NCBI GenBank assembly: GCA_024232965.1
Contig: JACKQF010000002.1
Span: forward strand, 806,001 to 870,000
From: Verrucomicrobiaceae bacterium
GTDB taxonomy: Bacteria; Verrucomicrobiota; Verrucomicrobiia; Verrucomicrobiales; Verrucomicrobiaceae
Length of the DNA stretch: 64,000 nt
Direction: 5' to 3'
A model generated the notes under the pieces. That model was given only the letters and a program-made list of their open reading frames with translations, was not told the origin of the DNA and ran no database searches. Shown one piece after another: positions 18,953 through 28,772 of this stretch. Position 1 is the first letter of the stretch. Each line of letters begins with the position of its first letter. Both the position numbers and the translations under genes were made by a program.

Positions 18953-19756
18953 ATGAAACTCCGCTCCAGCCGCATCCTGCGTGAAGTTCGCTCCGGACAA
19001 AAAGCCACCGTGCTCAAGTTGAACCTCATCGACCCACGCATCGTGGAGCTCGCAGGCCTAGCCGGAGCCAGCGCCGTGTGGCTGTGCAACGAGCACGTGC
19101 CGAACGACTGGCTGAACCTTGAGCACCAGATCCGCGCCGCCAAACTGCATGACCTTGATACCATCGTGCGCGTCAGCAAAGGCAGCTACAGCGATTACAT
19201 CAAACCCTTTGAGGCCGACGCCACTGGCATCATGGTCCCCCACATCAGCAATGCCGACGAGGCACGCAAGGTCGTGGAGATGGTGCGCTGCCATCCGCTG
19301 GGGAAGAAGCCCATGGACGCTGGCAACATGGACGGCCTCTTCTGCCAAATCCCGCTGACCGACTACGCGCAGCATTGCAATACCGAGCGCTTCATCATCC
19401 TCCAGATCGAATCTCCCGAAGCGCTCGAGAACGTCGAAGAAATCGCCGCCGTGCCCGGCTTTGACATGCTGCTCTTTGGCGCAGGCGACTTCAGCCACCG
19501 CATCGGCAAGCTGGGGCAGGCACTGGATCCCGAAGTCGTCGCCGCCCGCAAACGCGTCGCCGCCGCCGCCATCGCCAACGGCAAGTACGTCGCCGTCGCC
19601 TCCCTGTTCGGCCAAAAAGAAGAACTCATCGCCGAAGGCACCCACATCTTCACCCTCGGCGCCGACGTCATCGCCCTCGGCGACGCCTTCCGCAACGCCG
19701 TCAAGGACTTCGTCGGCCACACGCCAGAGCCCGGCGTGGCTTCGATCTATCGCTAA
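18953..19756 (+). CDS. HpcH/HpaI family aldolase/citrate lyase-like protein
   Basis: 267 residues. Class II (metal-dependent) pyruvate aldolase pattern: LIDPRIVELAGLAGASAVWLCNEH near the start, ATGIMVPHISNADEARKVVEMVRCHPLGKKP in the middle, and LQIESPEALENVEEIAAVPGFDMLLFGAGDFSHRIG, in which the ES and GxxDxS segments bind the metal and substrate. The family cleaves 4-hydroxy-2-oxo acids to pyruvate plus an aldehyde. Within this cluster it would cleave an oxidised sugar acid derivative (inference). Confidence 0.88.
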   Translation: MKLRSSRILREVRSGQKATVLKLNLIDPRIVELAGLAGASAVWLCNEHVPNDWLNLEHQIRAAKLHDLDTIVRVSKGSYSDYIKPFEADATGIMVPHISNADEARKVVEMVRCHPLGKKPMDAGNMDGLFCQIPLTDYAQHCNTERFIILQIESPEALENVEEIAAVPGFDMLLFGAGDFSHRIGKLGQALDPEVVAARKRVAAAAIANGKYVAVASLFGQKEELIAEGTHIFTLGADVIALGDAFRNAVKDFVGHTPEPGVASIYR

Positions 19757-19769
19757 TCCATCCAAAATC

Positions 19770-20549
19770 ATGACTGCTCTCCAACGCTTCGATCTCCAAG
19801 GCCGTGTTATTCTTCTGACCGGAGGCGCGGGGTTGTATGGGCGGGGATTGGCGCGGGATCTTGCGGAGACGGGGGCGCGGTTGATCATTGCGGCGCGGAG
19901 CGTGGAGAAACTGGAGGCAGTCGCTGCCGAGGAACGGAACCGTGGCCTGGATGTGACAGCGATGGCGCTGGATCAGGGGGATGAGGCGTCTGTGATGGCA
20001 CTAAAAAACCACATCGTTGCGGACTACGGTCAGCTGGATGGACTGGTGAACAATGCGGTGGCGCGGCCCATGAAGGGCGCGAACGGATCGGTGGAACAGT
20101 GGGAGGAATCGATGCGCGTGAATGCCACGGGCATCATGCTGATGCATCGACATCTTGGAAAGATGATGGCGGAACGCGGCAGCGGCAGCATCGTGAACAT
20201 CGGCAGCATCCAGGGCATGATCGGACCCAGCTACGAGCTCTACACCGGCACGACGATGGGCGACATGCCGCCGGATTACTTCTTCCACAAAGGCGGGATG
20301 GTAAACCTGACGCGCTTTTACGCTGCGCTTTTTGGCCCGCAGAACGTGCGCGTGAACTGCCTGGCACCCGGCGGCTTTTTCAACAATCAACCGGAGCCCT
20401 TTCTGACCCGCTACGCAGAGCACACCATGCTCGGCCGCATGGCGGACCCGACCGACCTCGGCGGCTCCGTGATCTTCCTGCTCAGCGATGCCTCGCGCTA
20501 CATCACTGGGGTGAATCTGCCGGTGGATGGTGGTTACACGGCGAAGTGA
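19770..20549 (+). CDS. SDR family oxidoreductase
   Basis: 259 residues from ATG 19770. Classical short-chain dehydrogenase: TGGAGLYGRGLARDL cofactor loop, NNAVA, catalytic Ser in VNIGSIQG, and Y-FFH-K (YxxxK) after an extended loop (YELYTGTTMGDMPPD). The loop between Ser and Tyr is longer than usual and resembles that of PtmA-like SDRs of glycan-modification loci (inference). LAPGG and the C-terminal GVNLPVDGGYTAK are typical. It follows the aldolase by 13 bp and completes the four-gene cluster. Confidence 0.9.
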   Translation: MTALQRFDLQGRVILLTGGAGLYGRGLARDLAETGARLIIAARSVEKLEAVAAEERNRGLDVTAMALDQGDEASVMALKNHIVADYGQLDGLVNNAVARPMKGANGSVEQWEESMRVNATGIMLMHRHLGKMMAERGSGSIVNIGSIQGMIGPSYELYTGTTMGDMPPDYFFHKGGMVNLTRFYAALFGPQNVRVNCLAPGGFFNNQPEPFLTRYAEHTMLGRMADPTDLGGSVIFLLSDASRYITGVNLPVDGGYTAK

Positions 20550-20618
20550 GGGGCGAACGGATCCACTCGCCGTTTCAACGATTGCATCCCACCTCACACC
20601 AATGATACCCTTTGAGGC

Positions 20619-21485
20619 ATGAGCCCTGGGGTAAAGCAGTTCGTCCTGTTAGGCACCGCTTGGATTGCATTGATGATGCCCATCCCACTGCCGCCTTTCG
20701 GCCTTTGGGGTCCATTGATCGTGATCGGCCTGATGGTTTGGGCGATTCAGCTTTGGCGACGCTCTTTGAGCGGCAAAGTCTGGCTCCTTCTGCTCCTATC
20801 CCTCCATCCGATTGGGTTCGCCGTCGCTTCCGGCTTTGTCGCATACGCTGGTGGTGCGCCATCGCTTTGGATCGGAGGCTATGCGTTCCCCCAGATGGTT
20901 CAGGTTGATCGAGAAACGCGCGCCTTTTTCAGCGGCGGCGGCTGTCTGATCACTGGCAATGAATGGATCGTCGAAAAACCGCACAACACCGTCGTCGCCA
21001 CGCTTTGTCATGTGCTCGGCCCGCCCTGGCGATCCTATGACGGGCCGTTTCCGGCGGAGGACGAAGCGCTGCAAGTGGTTGCAAACGGTATCGAAGTCAG
21101 CCGCAAGGACTGGATCTCGGGGAAGTTTTCTGGGGCTGATGGCGGAACCATCCAGTTCGATCCAGCCTTCACCCGGTTCATGTTGGAGCGCGGCTTGCGC
21201 GGGCACTGGTTGGGCGATGACGAATCCATTGAGTACCTGGCCGACGTGCAGAAGCTGACGATTCGGGCCGGGCTGTTCGGCGGACGTTGCTGTGTGATTC
21301 GTCTAACCGAAAACCACGCCGAAGAGGCCCCCGTCGGAGTATTCAAGGGCTGGCGCCCCGGCAGTGACCTCCTCTTTTGCATGGATCTGCGGAATAAACG
21401 CCCCTTCACGATGTACGTTTTGCCAGGCACGGAGTCCGTCCGCCCCTTCTGGAACATTGACTACCTCGGGCTTCGAGATCTGTGA
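20619..21485 (+). CDS. Hypothetical membrane protein
   Basis: 288 residues; family not recognised. The N-terminal third holds about three hydrophobic segments (near residues 8-25, 28-44 and 52-75), followed by a largely soluble domain of about 200 residues with motifs DRETRAFFSGGGCLI, HVLGPPWRSYDGPFPAEDEALQVV and LTRNH-type charged patches. Localisation would be inner membrane with the soluble part outside or inside undetermined. It stands alone, 70 bp after the SDR gene. Confidence 0.65.
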   Translation: MSPGVKQFVLLGTAWIALMMPIPLPPFGLWGPLIVIGLMVWAIQLWRRSLSGKVWLLLLLSLHPIGFAVASGFVAYAGGAPSLWIGGYAFPQMVQVDRETRAFFSGGGCLITGNEWIVEKPHNTVVATLCHVLGPPWRSYDGPFPAEDEALQVVANGIEVSRKDWISGKFSGADGGTIQFDPAFTRFMLERGLRGHWLGDDESIEYLADVQKLTIRAGLFGGRCCVIRLTENHAEEAPVGVFKGWRPGSDLLFCMDLRNKRPFTMYVLPGTESVRPFWNIDYLGLRDL

Positions 21486-21633
21486 AACGTCCCAGAACGT
21501 GAGCAGACAACGAATGGTTCACGCGCTGGGGCAATGGGCAGGAACGGCAGCGGGCTTCCTGGGGTTGCGTGTGGATCACGGTGAGAGCGGGCTTTTTGTG
21601 GTTGGGCTTGAGCCCTGGGGTGGTGGTGCGCGG

Positions 21634-21690
21634 CGCCAGCAGGGCTGGCTTCCCCAATAGCGGCAGCAGGGCTGCCGCAGTCCAAGGGGG
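21634..21690 (+). repeat. REP-like palindrome in a 242-bp convergent gap
   Basis: A CGGCAGC-AGG-GCTGCCG palindrome (21661-21677) lies in a G-rich intergenic stretch between convergent genes. A near-identical block, including flanking AGCGGCAGCAGGGCTGC and GCAGTCCA, recurs at about 52038-52061. A degenerate half (GCCAGCAGGGCTGGC) lies just upstream at about 21635. No gene was seen in 21486-21727. Confidence 0.7.
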
Positions 21691-21727
21691 GCTTGGTGGT
21701 GAGGGCTTTTTTGGGAGGGGTTGCCCC

Positions 21728-24391
21728 TTACTTCAGGCTCTTGATGTAAAGGATCAGGGATTGGATCTGGGATTCGTTGAGGATGCCGTTGTAGATGGGC
21801 ATGCCGGTATCGAACTTTTCGAAGCCTTTCACCACCTTGGCGCTGGGGTTGATGATCGATTCATGGAGATAGGTTTCGTCGGCGGAGACTTTCACGGTTT
21901 TCTTCACGCTCTTGCCATCGACCTTGCCGATCTCACGCTCGCTGCCGTAGATGCCTTTCCAGCTGGGTCCGACCTTGCCGACCGTGCTGCCATCGGTGCT
22001 GTGGCAGGCCATGCAGCCGATCATCTGGTAGAGTCGTTGCCCTTCTTCGACGGTGGCGGCCACGTCGGTCGTGGCTGCTGCAGCGCGCGGGGTCAGGTCG
22101 ACGGAGATCTTGCCAAAGCCTTCTTTTTCGGGATCAAAGGTCGCAAGCTCAAAGGGCGTGAAATAGGCGGTGTTTTCTGCCTTGTGACCATCCGCACTTT
22201 TCAGTCCCCAGCCAATGCGCATCTGATTCACCCCGGCTTTCATCCCGGGCAGACCGACAAAGACGCTCATGCCATCCTGGCTCAAGTACGCGCTGCTGGG
22301 CACCATCCATTCCTGACCTGGCGATCCATCGGGCTTGAGGTGGGGCGACCCGTAATCCGGGGTGCGCTTGTAATTCCAACGTTCCGCGCTGTAGCTGGCC
22401 GGGTCTTGCGCCAGCTTGGCGTCCAGCGGTGCGTTGAAACGCAGCAGCAGACCTTTGTCCATCGGCGTGCACTCCTTCAGCAGGACGCGGGGCTCGCCGG
22501 TGAACCGCAGTCTGGCGAGCCCGCTGAGCCCTTTGGCCGTGGTGCCCCAGATCTGAAAGCCGACGATGTAAAGCTGGCCATCCGCAGGGTTCACATGACC
22601 ATTCAGCGGTCCAAAATCCAAGTCGCGCCAGAAGCTCATCACGGTGGCTTGGGGCTTCTTGAAACGGCTGTTCATCAGCACGCGAAAGATCTCTGGCCGA
22701 TTGTAGCCGATGTGCAGCATCTCGTCGTTCACCGGCCCCATCTTGGCATCGGTCAGCCAGACTTGGGTGACGCCGCTCGGGTTCACCGGATGCGGGATCC
22801 AAACCAAGGGATCAGCGATGCTTTCGGGATACTGTTCCGGCGGCACGATGGTGGGCAAGTGACCGTAAAAGTGGTGGTCCTCAATGATGTGGATCGGTGT
22901 CGAGGGGACGTAGTTGCCCTGCTGATCACTGGCGGTCACGAGTCCTGTTTTGGGGTTCACACCGACGAAAGGCTGCCGCAATCCATAACCGATGACGGCA
23001 TACGATTGACCATCTGCTGAGACGCGGATCACGGTGCCGTTGTCCTTACCCAGCGTCGTGCCTTCCTGCCCGCCCTTGGAGATCACGAGACTGCCATCCG
23101 GTGCCAGCTTCATCGAGTTTGGAAACTCTCGCGTCTCCGCGGTCTGCGCGAAGAGATTGCAGAACATCTCATAGCGGTCGGCCTCGCCGTTGTTGTCGGT
23201 ATCCACCAACTTCCAGATGCCGTTGCGATCGAAGACGAAGATCTCGCTCTTCCGCACCACGATGCTCATCGGCTCGTGCAATCCGGTGGCGAAGCGTCTC
23301 CACGTCACCTTTTGCAGATCATCCGTCAGGCCCGAGATGCGCCACACATCGCCATCCATCGTCACTCCCACCGCGTTCCCCTGATCGTCGAGAAAATCGA
23401 CATCGGCGAGGCGGACATTGCGCTTCCATGGATTCGTCACCGGCAGCGGGATATTGTCGAGCGCAAAGGAGGGACCCTTGGCGCTGGCAGTCGCGGCGGT
23501 GACGTCGACGGCTTCCGGCCAACGATTTGCGGGAAGCCAGCCGGAGGAATTCAGTGGACTGCTTGCTTGAATCGTCCAGCCTGAATCGTCGCTGAAGGCG
23601 AGGGAAAACTGCCGCACCACGTCGCGAGGGGCCACGGCCAACCAGCGGACACCTTGCACGTCAACAAACCCAATTCCAGAGGCGAAATCCGCAGAGACCA
23701 TCTGTCGCGCCGCGTTGCTGCCCAGTGCAAAGCGCAGTGGCTGGTGTGTCGCGCCGATCTCGAACTCCCAGCGCAGGCTTGTGCCATCGCTTTTCATCAC
23801 CGTCTTGATGGTGACGCCATCCACTTCAACCGTGACTCCAGGGGAGCCCTGGTGTTCCGCGACCGAAACGAAACGCCCCACCTTCGGATCGAGAGGCCCA
23901 CGCCCAACTTCTTCCGGGCTCGGTGCGGCGGCACGTGGATCGGTGAGCGTTGGTTTTTCACCGACCTGCCAGCCTGCGTAAAGCCCGTTGGCCAGCCAGA
24001 TTTTACCCGTGGGTTTTGGCAAAAAGTCCTGACCGTCCTTGGTTTTTTGCCCGGCGACATGATACGAGCCGGGCGCTAGAGCGTCGGCAGTGACGGGTGG
24101 TTTTCCGTCCTCGCCTGACCAGATCGCAGCGATGCGTAGCAGATCCGTGTCATAGCAGGCCCAGACATTGTGGCCAAGATTCAAGATCAGCCCGCGCGGG
24201 GTCAGGTTGTCCTTGGGGAAACCTTCACCGAGATCGCGACCGTCCAGGACGCTGCTGAAGAATGGGAAATCCTTTTCTACCCAGTCACCCCACGGCGATG
24301 GCTTGGTCGGTTCGGGTTCCTGCGCCTGTGCAAGTGCAGGGACAAAAAGCAGGGCTGGGAGCAGGAGGTGACGCAGCGGCAGAAAGGGCAT
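21728..24391 (-). CDS. Secreted cytochrome c/beta-propeller protein (DUF6797-like)
   Basis: 887 residues from ATG 24391, which gives a clean signal peptide (MPFLPLRHLLLPALLFVPALAQAQ). The N-terminal ~300 residues resemble the DUF6797 region of PVC bacteria (GLILNLGHNVWACYDTDLLRIAAIW). The middle is a propeller related to glucose/sorbosone dehydrogenases (FVFDRNGIWKLVDTDNNGEADRYEMF, GTVIRVSADGQSYAVIGYGLRQP). The C-terminus carries a class I cytochrome c with C793-MA-C796-H797 and a probable Met ligand in TGMPIYNGIL. The role is probably periplasmic oxidation of a sugar with electron delivery through the heme. It is divergent from the next gene, about 130 bp apart. Confidence 0.85.
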   Translation of the reverse strand: MPFLPLRHLLLPALLFVPALAQAQEPEPTKPSPWGDWVEKDFPFFSSVLDGRDLGEGFPKDNLTPRGLILNLGHNVWACYDTDLLRIAAIWSGEDGKPPVTADALAPGSYHVAGQKTKDGQDFLPKPTGKIWLANGLYAGWQVGEKPTLTDPRAAAPSPEEVGRGPLDPKVGRFVSVAEHQGSPGVTVEVDGVTIKTVMKSDGTSLRWEFEIGATHQPLRFALGSNAARQMVSADFASGIGFVDVQGVRWLAVAPRDVVRQFSLAFSDDSGWTIQASSPLNSSGWLPANRWPEAVDVTAATASAKGPSFALDNIPLPVTNPWKRNVRLADVDFLDDQGNAVGVTMDGDVWRISGLTDDLQKVTWRRFATGLHEPMSIVVRKSEIFVFDRNGIWKLVDTDNNGEADRYEMFCNLFAQTAETREFPNSMKLAPDGSLVISKGGQEGTTLGKDNGTVIRVSADGQSYAVIGYGLRQPFVGVNPKTGLVTASDQQGNYVPSTPIHIIEDHHFYGHLPTIVPPEQYPESIADPLVWIPHPVNPSGVTQVWLTDAKMGPVNDEMLHIGYNRPEIFRVLMNSRFKKPQATVMSFWRDLDFGPLNGHVNPADGQLYIVGFQIWGTTAKGLSGLARLRFTGEPRVLLKECTPMDKGLLLRFNAPLDAKLAQDPASYSAERWNYKRTPDYGSPHLKPDGSPGQEWMVPSSAYLSQDGMSVFVGLPGMKAGVNQMRIGWGLKSADGHKAENTAYFTPFELATFDPEKEGFGKISVDLTPRAAAATTDVAATVEEGQRLYQMIGCMACHSTDGSTVGKVGPSWKGIYGSEREIGKVDGKSVKKTVKVSADETYLHESIINPSAKVVKGFEKFDTGMPIYNGILNESQIQSLILYIKSLK

Positions 24392-24519
24392 TGAGAGAGA
24401 ACGGAGGAACTGGCTGCGCCTTTTCGTTGAGTGCAATCGGATAAGAACCACAGGTGCCGGGCGTTTTGTGCGTTGCATCTTTTGCCTGCAACCGTCATTC
24501 TGCCTGCCCATTTACAATC

Positions 24520-25815
24520 ATGAAACCACACCTCGCCCTGATCGCCCTCGCCGGCCTGACTCTGAATGCCTCCGCCAAAACCGACTGGGCGCGCTTTCGC
24601 GGACCCAACGGATCAGGAGTCGCGGACACCACCGGCCTTCCGTCAACAGTCGATGAGTCTAACACCGCTTGGAAGATTGAACTCGGCAAAGGCTGGTCGT
24701 CACCCGTCTTGTGGGAGGACAAACTTTTCGTCACTGCAGAAACTAGTCCCGGCAAGCGCGCTGTAATTTGCCTGGATTCCAAACGTGGTGCCGAATACTG
24801 GCGCTATGAGATGGACTATGTGGAGCACAAGAAGCACAACTTCAACAGCTTCGCCAGTAGCTCCCCCTTCGTCGATGCAGACCGTGTTTACATCAACTGG
24901 AGCACTGGGACCGCGATCCAGGCGCTCGCGCTCGATCACGATGGGAAGCTGCTCTGGCACAATGACCACGTCGCAGACTACATCCATGAGCACGGCACGG
25001 GCGTGTCTGCAGTCGTTGCCGATGGCATCATGCTGGTGCGCAGTGAATTTGACACGGAAAAGAATGGCAAGGACCTGACGGACTCCCCCGAACAAAAGGA
25101 TTGGAAGAGCGGTTTTTACGGTCTGGATGCAGCGACAGGCAAGCAAGTCTGGAAGTTGGAACTGCCCAACTGCTTGAACACCTACAGCACCCCGCTGGTT
25201 CACACCCGCGCAGACGGCAGCAACGAGTTTGTCTGCGCAGATACGGGAAGCGGCGTGATGGGGATCGATACCAAGACTGGCAAGATGAACTGGCAGCACA
25301 ACCCAGGCTACGGACAGCGCAGCCTCGGGTCCCCCGCCTTTGCGGACGGGCAGTTCTTTTGCACCTTTGGTTCCGGCGGCGGCGGGAAAGAGACGGCCAC
25401 ACTGGACATCACAGGCAAGGAACCCAAAGTGCTGGATCTCAAGATCACCAAGGGGCTGCCTTATGTTCCCTCCCCTTTGGTCGTTGACGGCAATCTTTAC
25501 CTCCTGGGTGATGGCGGCATTCTGAAGTGCGTCGATTACAAGACCGGTGCCGAACATTACGACGAACGCCTGAACGGTAGCACTGGCAGCAGCAAGTTTT
25601 TCAGCAGCCCAGTGGCAGCCGACGGCAAGATCTTCTGCGGCAGCCAAATGGGCGACCTGATCATCGTCAAAGCTGGCACCACGTTTGAGCAATTGAGCGC
25701 CACCAAGCTGGACAGCCCCATCAACGCTTCCCCAGCGATCGGCGATGGTCGTATCTATGTGCGCACCGAGAAAATGCTCTGGTGCATCGGCCGGAAAGAA
25801 GCCCCACTGCCGTAA
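24520..25815 (+). CDS. PQQ-like beta-propeller repeat protein, secreted
   Basis: 431 residues from ATG 24520, with signal peptide MKPHLALIALAGLTLNASA. It starts WARFRGPNGSGVADTTGLP, the opening typical of PVC outer-membrane-assembly-like (BamB/PQQ) propellers. Repeats such as VICLDSKRGAEYWRYEMD, GLDAATGKQVWKLELPN and GIDTKTGKMNWQHNPGYG follow the W-docking pattern of quinoprotein propellers. No PQQ-dehydrogenase Ca/Asp site was recognised, so catalysis is doubtful. It may be a binding or scaffold protein. Confidence 0.87.
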   Translation: MKPHLALIALAGLTLNASAKTDWARFRGPNGSGVADTTGLPSTVDESNTAWKIELGKGWSSPVLWEDKLFVTAETSPGKRAVICLDSKRGAEYWRYEMDYVEHKKHNFNSFASSSPFVDADRVYINWSTGTAIQALALDHDGKLLWHNDHVADYIHEHGTGVSAVVADGIMLVRSEFDTEKNGKDLTDSPEQKDWKSGFYGLDAATGKQVWKLELPNCLNTYSTPLVHTRADGSNEFVCADTGSGVMGIDTKTGKMNWQHNPGYGQRSLGSPAFADGQFFCTFGSGGGGKETATLDITGKEPKVLDLKITKGLPYVPSPLVVDGNLYLLGDGGILKCVDYKTGAEHYDERLNGSTGSSKFFSSPVAADGKIFCGSQMGDLIIVKAGTTFEQLSATKLDSPINASPAIGDGRIYVRTEKMLWCIGRKEAPLP

Positions 25816-25872
25816 GCTGTCGGCAGGCCGAGGTCAAAGCGCCGCTCTCTGCGGCTCTTCAATCGGTTGTTC

Positions 25873-27336
25873 TTAGCCGGCCACCTTGGCTTTCACGATC
25901 TCCGTGACGAGCTTCGGATTGGCCTTGCCTTTGGATAGCTTCATGACTTGGCCGGTGAACCAATTCATGGCCTTGTCATTGCCAGCCTGAACTTCGGCAA
26001 CTTTGTCTGGATTTGCGGCCAGGATCTCTTCCACCATGGCTTCAAGGGCGCCAGTATCACTGACTTGCTCAAAGCCCTTCTCCTTGATGATCTCCGCAGC
26101 GGGGCGACCACTCTTGAACATCTCGGCAAAGACTTCCTTGGCTTGGTTGTTGGAGATCTTCCCACTCTCCACCGTCGCCACCAAGTCCGCCAGTGCTGCT
26201 GGCGTGATGGGACAATCAGCGATACTGAGACTGCCTTCGTTCATCAGGCCAAGCAGATCATTGATGACCCAGTTCGCGATCTTTTTACCTGGCACCGTTG
26301 GTTGCGCAGCGGTGGCGGTTTCGAACCAAGCAGCGAGCGCCTTGTCGCTCGATAGCACACTCGCATCGTACGCGCTGACGGCGTAGTCGCGCTCAAAGCG
26401 GTCGCGCTTTTCGTGAGGCAGCTCTGGCACCTGGGGGCGGACGCGTTCCAGGATCTCCGCAGTGCGGACAGGCAGCAAATCGGGATCTGGGAAGTAGCGG
26501 TAATCGTGCGCGTCTTCTTTGGTGCGCATCAGGGTGGTCTCGCCCAGATCATCGTCCCAGCGACGGGTGCTCTGGATGATTTTTTCCCCACGGTTCAGGC
26601 AATCGATCTGACGTTCAGTCTCATACTTGATGGAGCGCCGCACGGCGGACATCGAGTTCAAGTTCTTAAGCTCCACCTTGGCACCAAGCTCGGTTTGGCC
26701 TTCGGGCCGCACGGAAATATTCACGTCGCAGCGCATGTTGCCCTTTTCCATGTCCGCATCGCTAACGCCGCCGTAGATGAGGATCTGGCGCAGACTGCTG
26801 AGGTAGGCAAAGGCCTCCTCCGCGCTGTCGATATCAGGCTCGCTAACGATCTCCATCAGGGGAGTGCCGGCACGATTGAAATCGATGGTGGTGAACTTCT
26901 CATGGTGCGTCGATTTAGCCACGTCCTCCTCAAGGTGGATGCGGGTGAGTTTGACGACCTTCCCAGGATTGGCGATGCTCTTCTGCGCATCTTTTGGGTA
27001 AGCCAACTCATAGAGCGGCACGCCGCCGCCGAGGCACAGGGGCAGATCAAACTGACTGATCTGGTAGTTCTTCGGCATGTCAGGGTAGAAATAGTTTTTG
27101 CGATCCCACTTCACGACAGGCGGGATGGAGCAGCCCAGCATCAGGCCCGTCAGGATGGTGCGTTCGATCGCGCCCTCGTTCAGCACTGGCAGTGCTCCGG
27201 GCAATCCCAGGCAGGTAGGGCAGGTCAGCGTATTCGGCTCCTCGCCGTATTCAGCGGGGCAAGCGCAGAACATTTTGCTGCGCGTATTGAGCTGGGCATG
27301 AACCTCCAGGCCGATGGTGAGAATGTACTTGGGCAT
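25873..27336 (-). CDS. gatB: Aspartyl/glutamyl-tRNA(Asn/Gln) amidotransferase subunit B
   Basis: 487 residues from ATG 27336. N-terminus KYILTIGLEVHAQLNTRSKMFC and CPTCLGLPGALPVLN are the GatB signatures. Then KNYFYPDMPKNYQISQFDLPLCLGG and FNRAGTPLMEIVSEPD follow. The C-terminal YqeY-like tail ends with GKANPKLVTEIVKAKV. GatB activates the misacylated Glu/Asp-tRNA for amidation with ammonia from GatA. The window holds no gatA or gatC, so the subunits are dispersed. An upstream in-frame start at 27384 is possible but adds residues not usual for the family. Confidence 0.97.
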   Translation of the reverse strand: MPKYILTIGLEVHAQLNTRSKMFCACPAEYGEEPNTLTCPTCLGLPGALPVLNEGAIERTILTGLMLGCSIPPVVKWDRKNYFYPDMPKNYQISQFDLPLCLGGGVPLYELAYPKDAQKSIANPGKVVKLTRIHLEEDVAKSTHHEKFTTIDFNRAGTPLMEIVSEPDIDSAEEAFAYLSSLRQILIYGGVSDADMEKGNMRCDVNISVRPEGQTELGAKVELKNLNSMSAVRRSIKYETERQIDCLNRGEKIIQSTRRWDDDLGETTLMRTKEDAHDYRYFPDPDLLPVRTAEILERVRPQVPELPHEKRDRFERDYAVSAYDASVLSSDKALAAWFETATAAQPTVPGKKIANWVINDLLGLMNEGSLSIADCPITPAALADLVATVESGKISNNQAKEVFAEMFKSGRPAAEIIKEKGFEQVSDTGALEAMVEEILAANPDKVAEVQAGNDKAMNWFTGQVMKLSKGKANPKLVTEIVKAKVAG

Positions 27337-27484
27337 GTGAAAATAGAACCGGGGACGAAAAAGCCGAATCTTGCCCGGGTGCAAGCCGAAAGCCAGCAGC
27401 TTTCAACGCAAATGCCGCCTGATCGAGCACCGAGATACCGACCGGCACTTGATTTCCATCCTCCATAGCGCTCTGTGGGGCTGC

Positions 27485-28714
27485 TTGTCTTCGCGTGACC
27501 TTCATCGCACCAGCCGCCCGATTTTGGCGGCGTTTTTTTTCCTTGTTGCCATGCCAATGGGGATGTGGTTCGTGCCGTTGGGCAATGTGCTGAAGGCCTA
27601 TGGTTACGGGCATCTGCTGGCTTGGGTGCTAGCATGCAGCGGGGTGGCAGCGTTTCTTTCCCCGCTGATCGTCGGGGCGATTGCCGATCAAAAAATACCG
27701 CCCACCCGGGTGCTGTCGGCCACCAGTCTGGGGACTTCTGCGTCGCTATGGTTCATTTGTGCCGCCATCTCGGGTCATTGGGGCGATGCCTGGGTGCTGA
27801 CGGGCGCGATGCTTGTCTCACTCCTTTTTGCGCCGACCTGGGGCATTAGCACTGCGATTGTGCTTTCCCAATTGAAGGTGCCGGGGAAGCAATTCGGTCC
27901 GGTGCGCGCCTTTGCGACGCTTGGCTGGGTGGCCGGAACGCTCCTTGTGAGTTATGCGCTGGGCGCGGACGATTCAGTACGCAGTGGGCAGGGAGCGGCG
28001 TGTTTTTGGTTGGTAGTTGCGCTGTTCAGTTGGTGGATGCCGGCGGTGGCACCAGCCGATGCGAGGCAGCATCGCTCCTGGGTTCAAGTGCTGGGACTGG
28101 ATGCCCTGGCACTACTGAAAAACCGCGATCACCGCATGGTTTTCATCACCGCAGCTCTCTACAGCGCTCCTTTGGCAGCGTTTTACCCCTACTGCGTGCA
28201 GCATTTGCGGGCTCTGGGCGTGCAGGCGGCGTCGGCGGTGATGTCGCTGGGGCAAATCACGGAGGTGCTGGTAATGTTTGGCATGGCGGGATTGATCGCG
28301 CGCTTTCGATTGAAGTGGATCTTCCTCTCGGGAATCGCGTTTGGGGTCCTGCGGTATGTCTGCTTTGCACAGGACACAAAGGCATGGGTGATCGTGGGCA
28401 TCATCCTCCATGGGCTGGCGTACACGCTGTATTTCATCACGACCCAGATCTATCTGGAAGACCGCATCGATCCGAAGTGGAGAGTGCGCGCGCAGGCACT
28501 GTTGACGTTGTTGACCGCAGGTGTGGGCAATCTTTCCGGCTACCTGGGCAGCGGCTGGTGGTTCGCTCAGGCGCAGCACGAGAATCATGCGGACTGGCCG
28601 ATGTTTTGGTGGGTGCTGGCCGGGGTGACGGCGGCGGTTTTCTGCCTTTTTGCCCTGACCTATAGCGGTAGAAAATTCGGCGAGGCCTCCCCAGACGAGA
28701 CGCCTGCGGTATGA
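27485..28714 (+). CDS. MFS transporter, nucleoside:H+ symporter-like
   Basis: About 409 residues with roughly 12 hydrophobic segments. The N-terminal WFVPLGNVLKAYGYGHLLAWVLACSGVAAFLSPLIVGAIADQ and TLYFITTQIYLEDRID resemble NupG/XapB-type nucleoside permeases. The start is uncertain: the TTG at 27485 gives a short N-terminus before helix 1 and leaves 148 bp to divergent gatB, while a TTG at 27371 is also in frame. No ATG precedes helix 1. The substrate is inferred only by family resemblance. Confidence 0.8.
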   Translation: MSSRDLHRTSRPILAAFFFLVAMPMGMWFVPLGNVLKAYGYGHLLAWVLACSGVAAFLSPLIVGAIADQKIPPTRVLSATSLGTSASLWFICAAISGHWGDAWVLTGAMLVSLLFAPTWGISTAIVLSQLKVPGKQFGPVRAFATLGWVAGTLLVSYALGADDSVRSGQGAACFWLVVALFSWWMPAVAPADARQHRSWVQVLGLDALALLKNRDHRMVFITAALYSAPLAAFYPYCVQHLRALGVQAASAVMSLGQITEVLVMFGMAGLIARFRLKWIFLSGIAFGVLRYVCFAQDTKAWVIVGIILHGLAYTLYFITTQIYLEDRIDPKWRVRAQALLTLLTAGVGNLSGYLGSGWWFAQAQHENHADWPMFWWVLAGVTAAVFCLFALTYSGRKFGEASPDETPAV

Positions 28715-28772
28715 AGCGCAGAAGCCTTTGGGGGTTGCATCCGAGAGCCTACCTCGCTACGTAAGCAAGCAG

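Noticed and set aside
21569..23020. 483-codon plus-strand frame opposite the cytochrome c/propeller gene
   Set aside because: Mirror frame of a secreted cytochrome gene with an intact CxxCH motif and signal peptide; the mirror frame lacks both.
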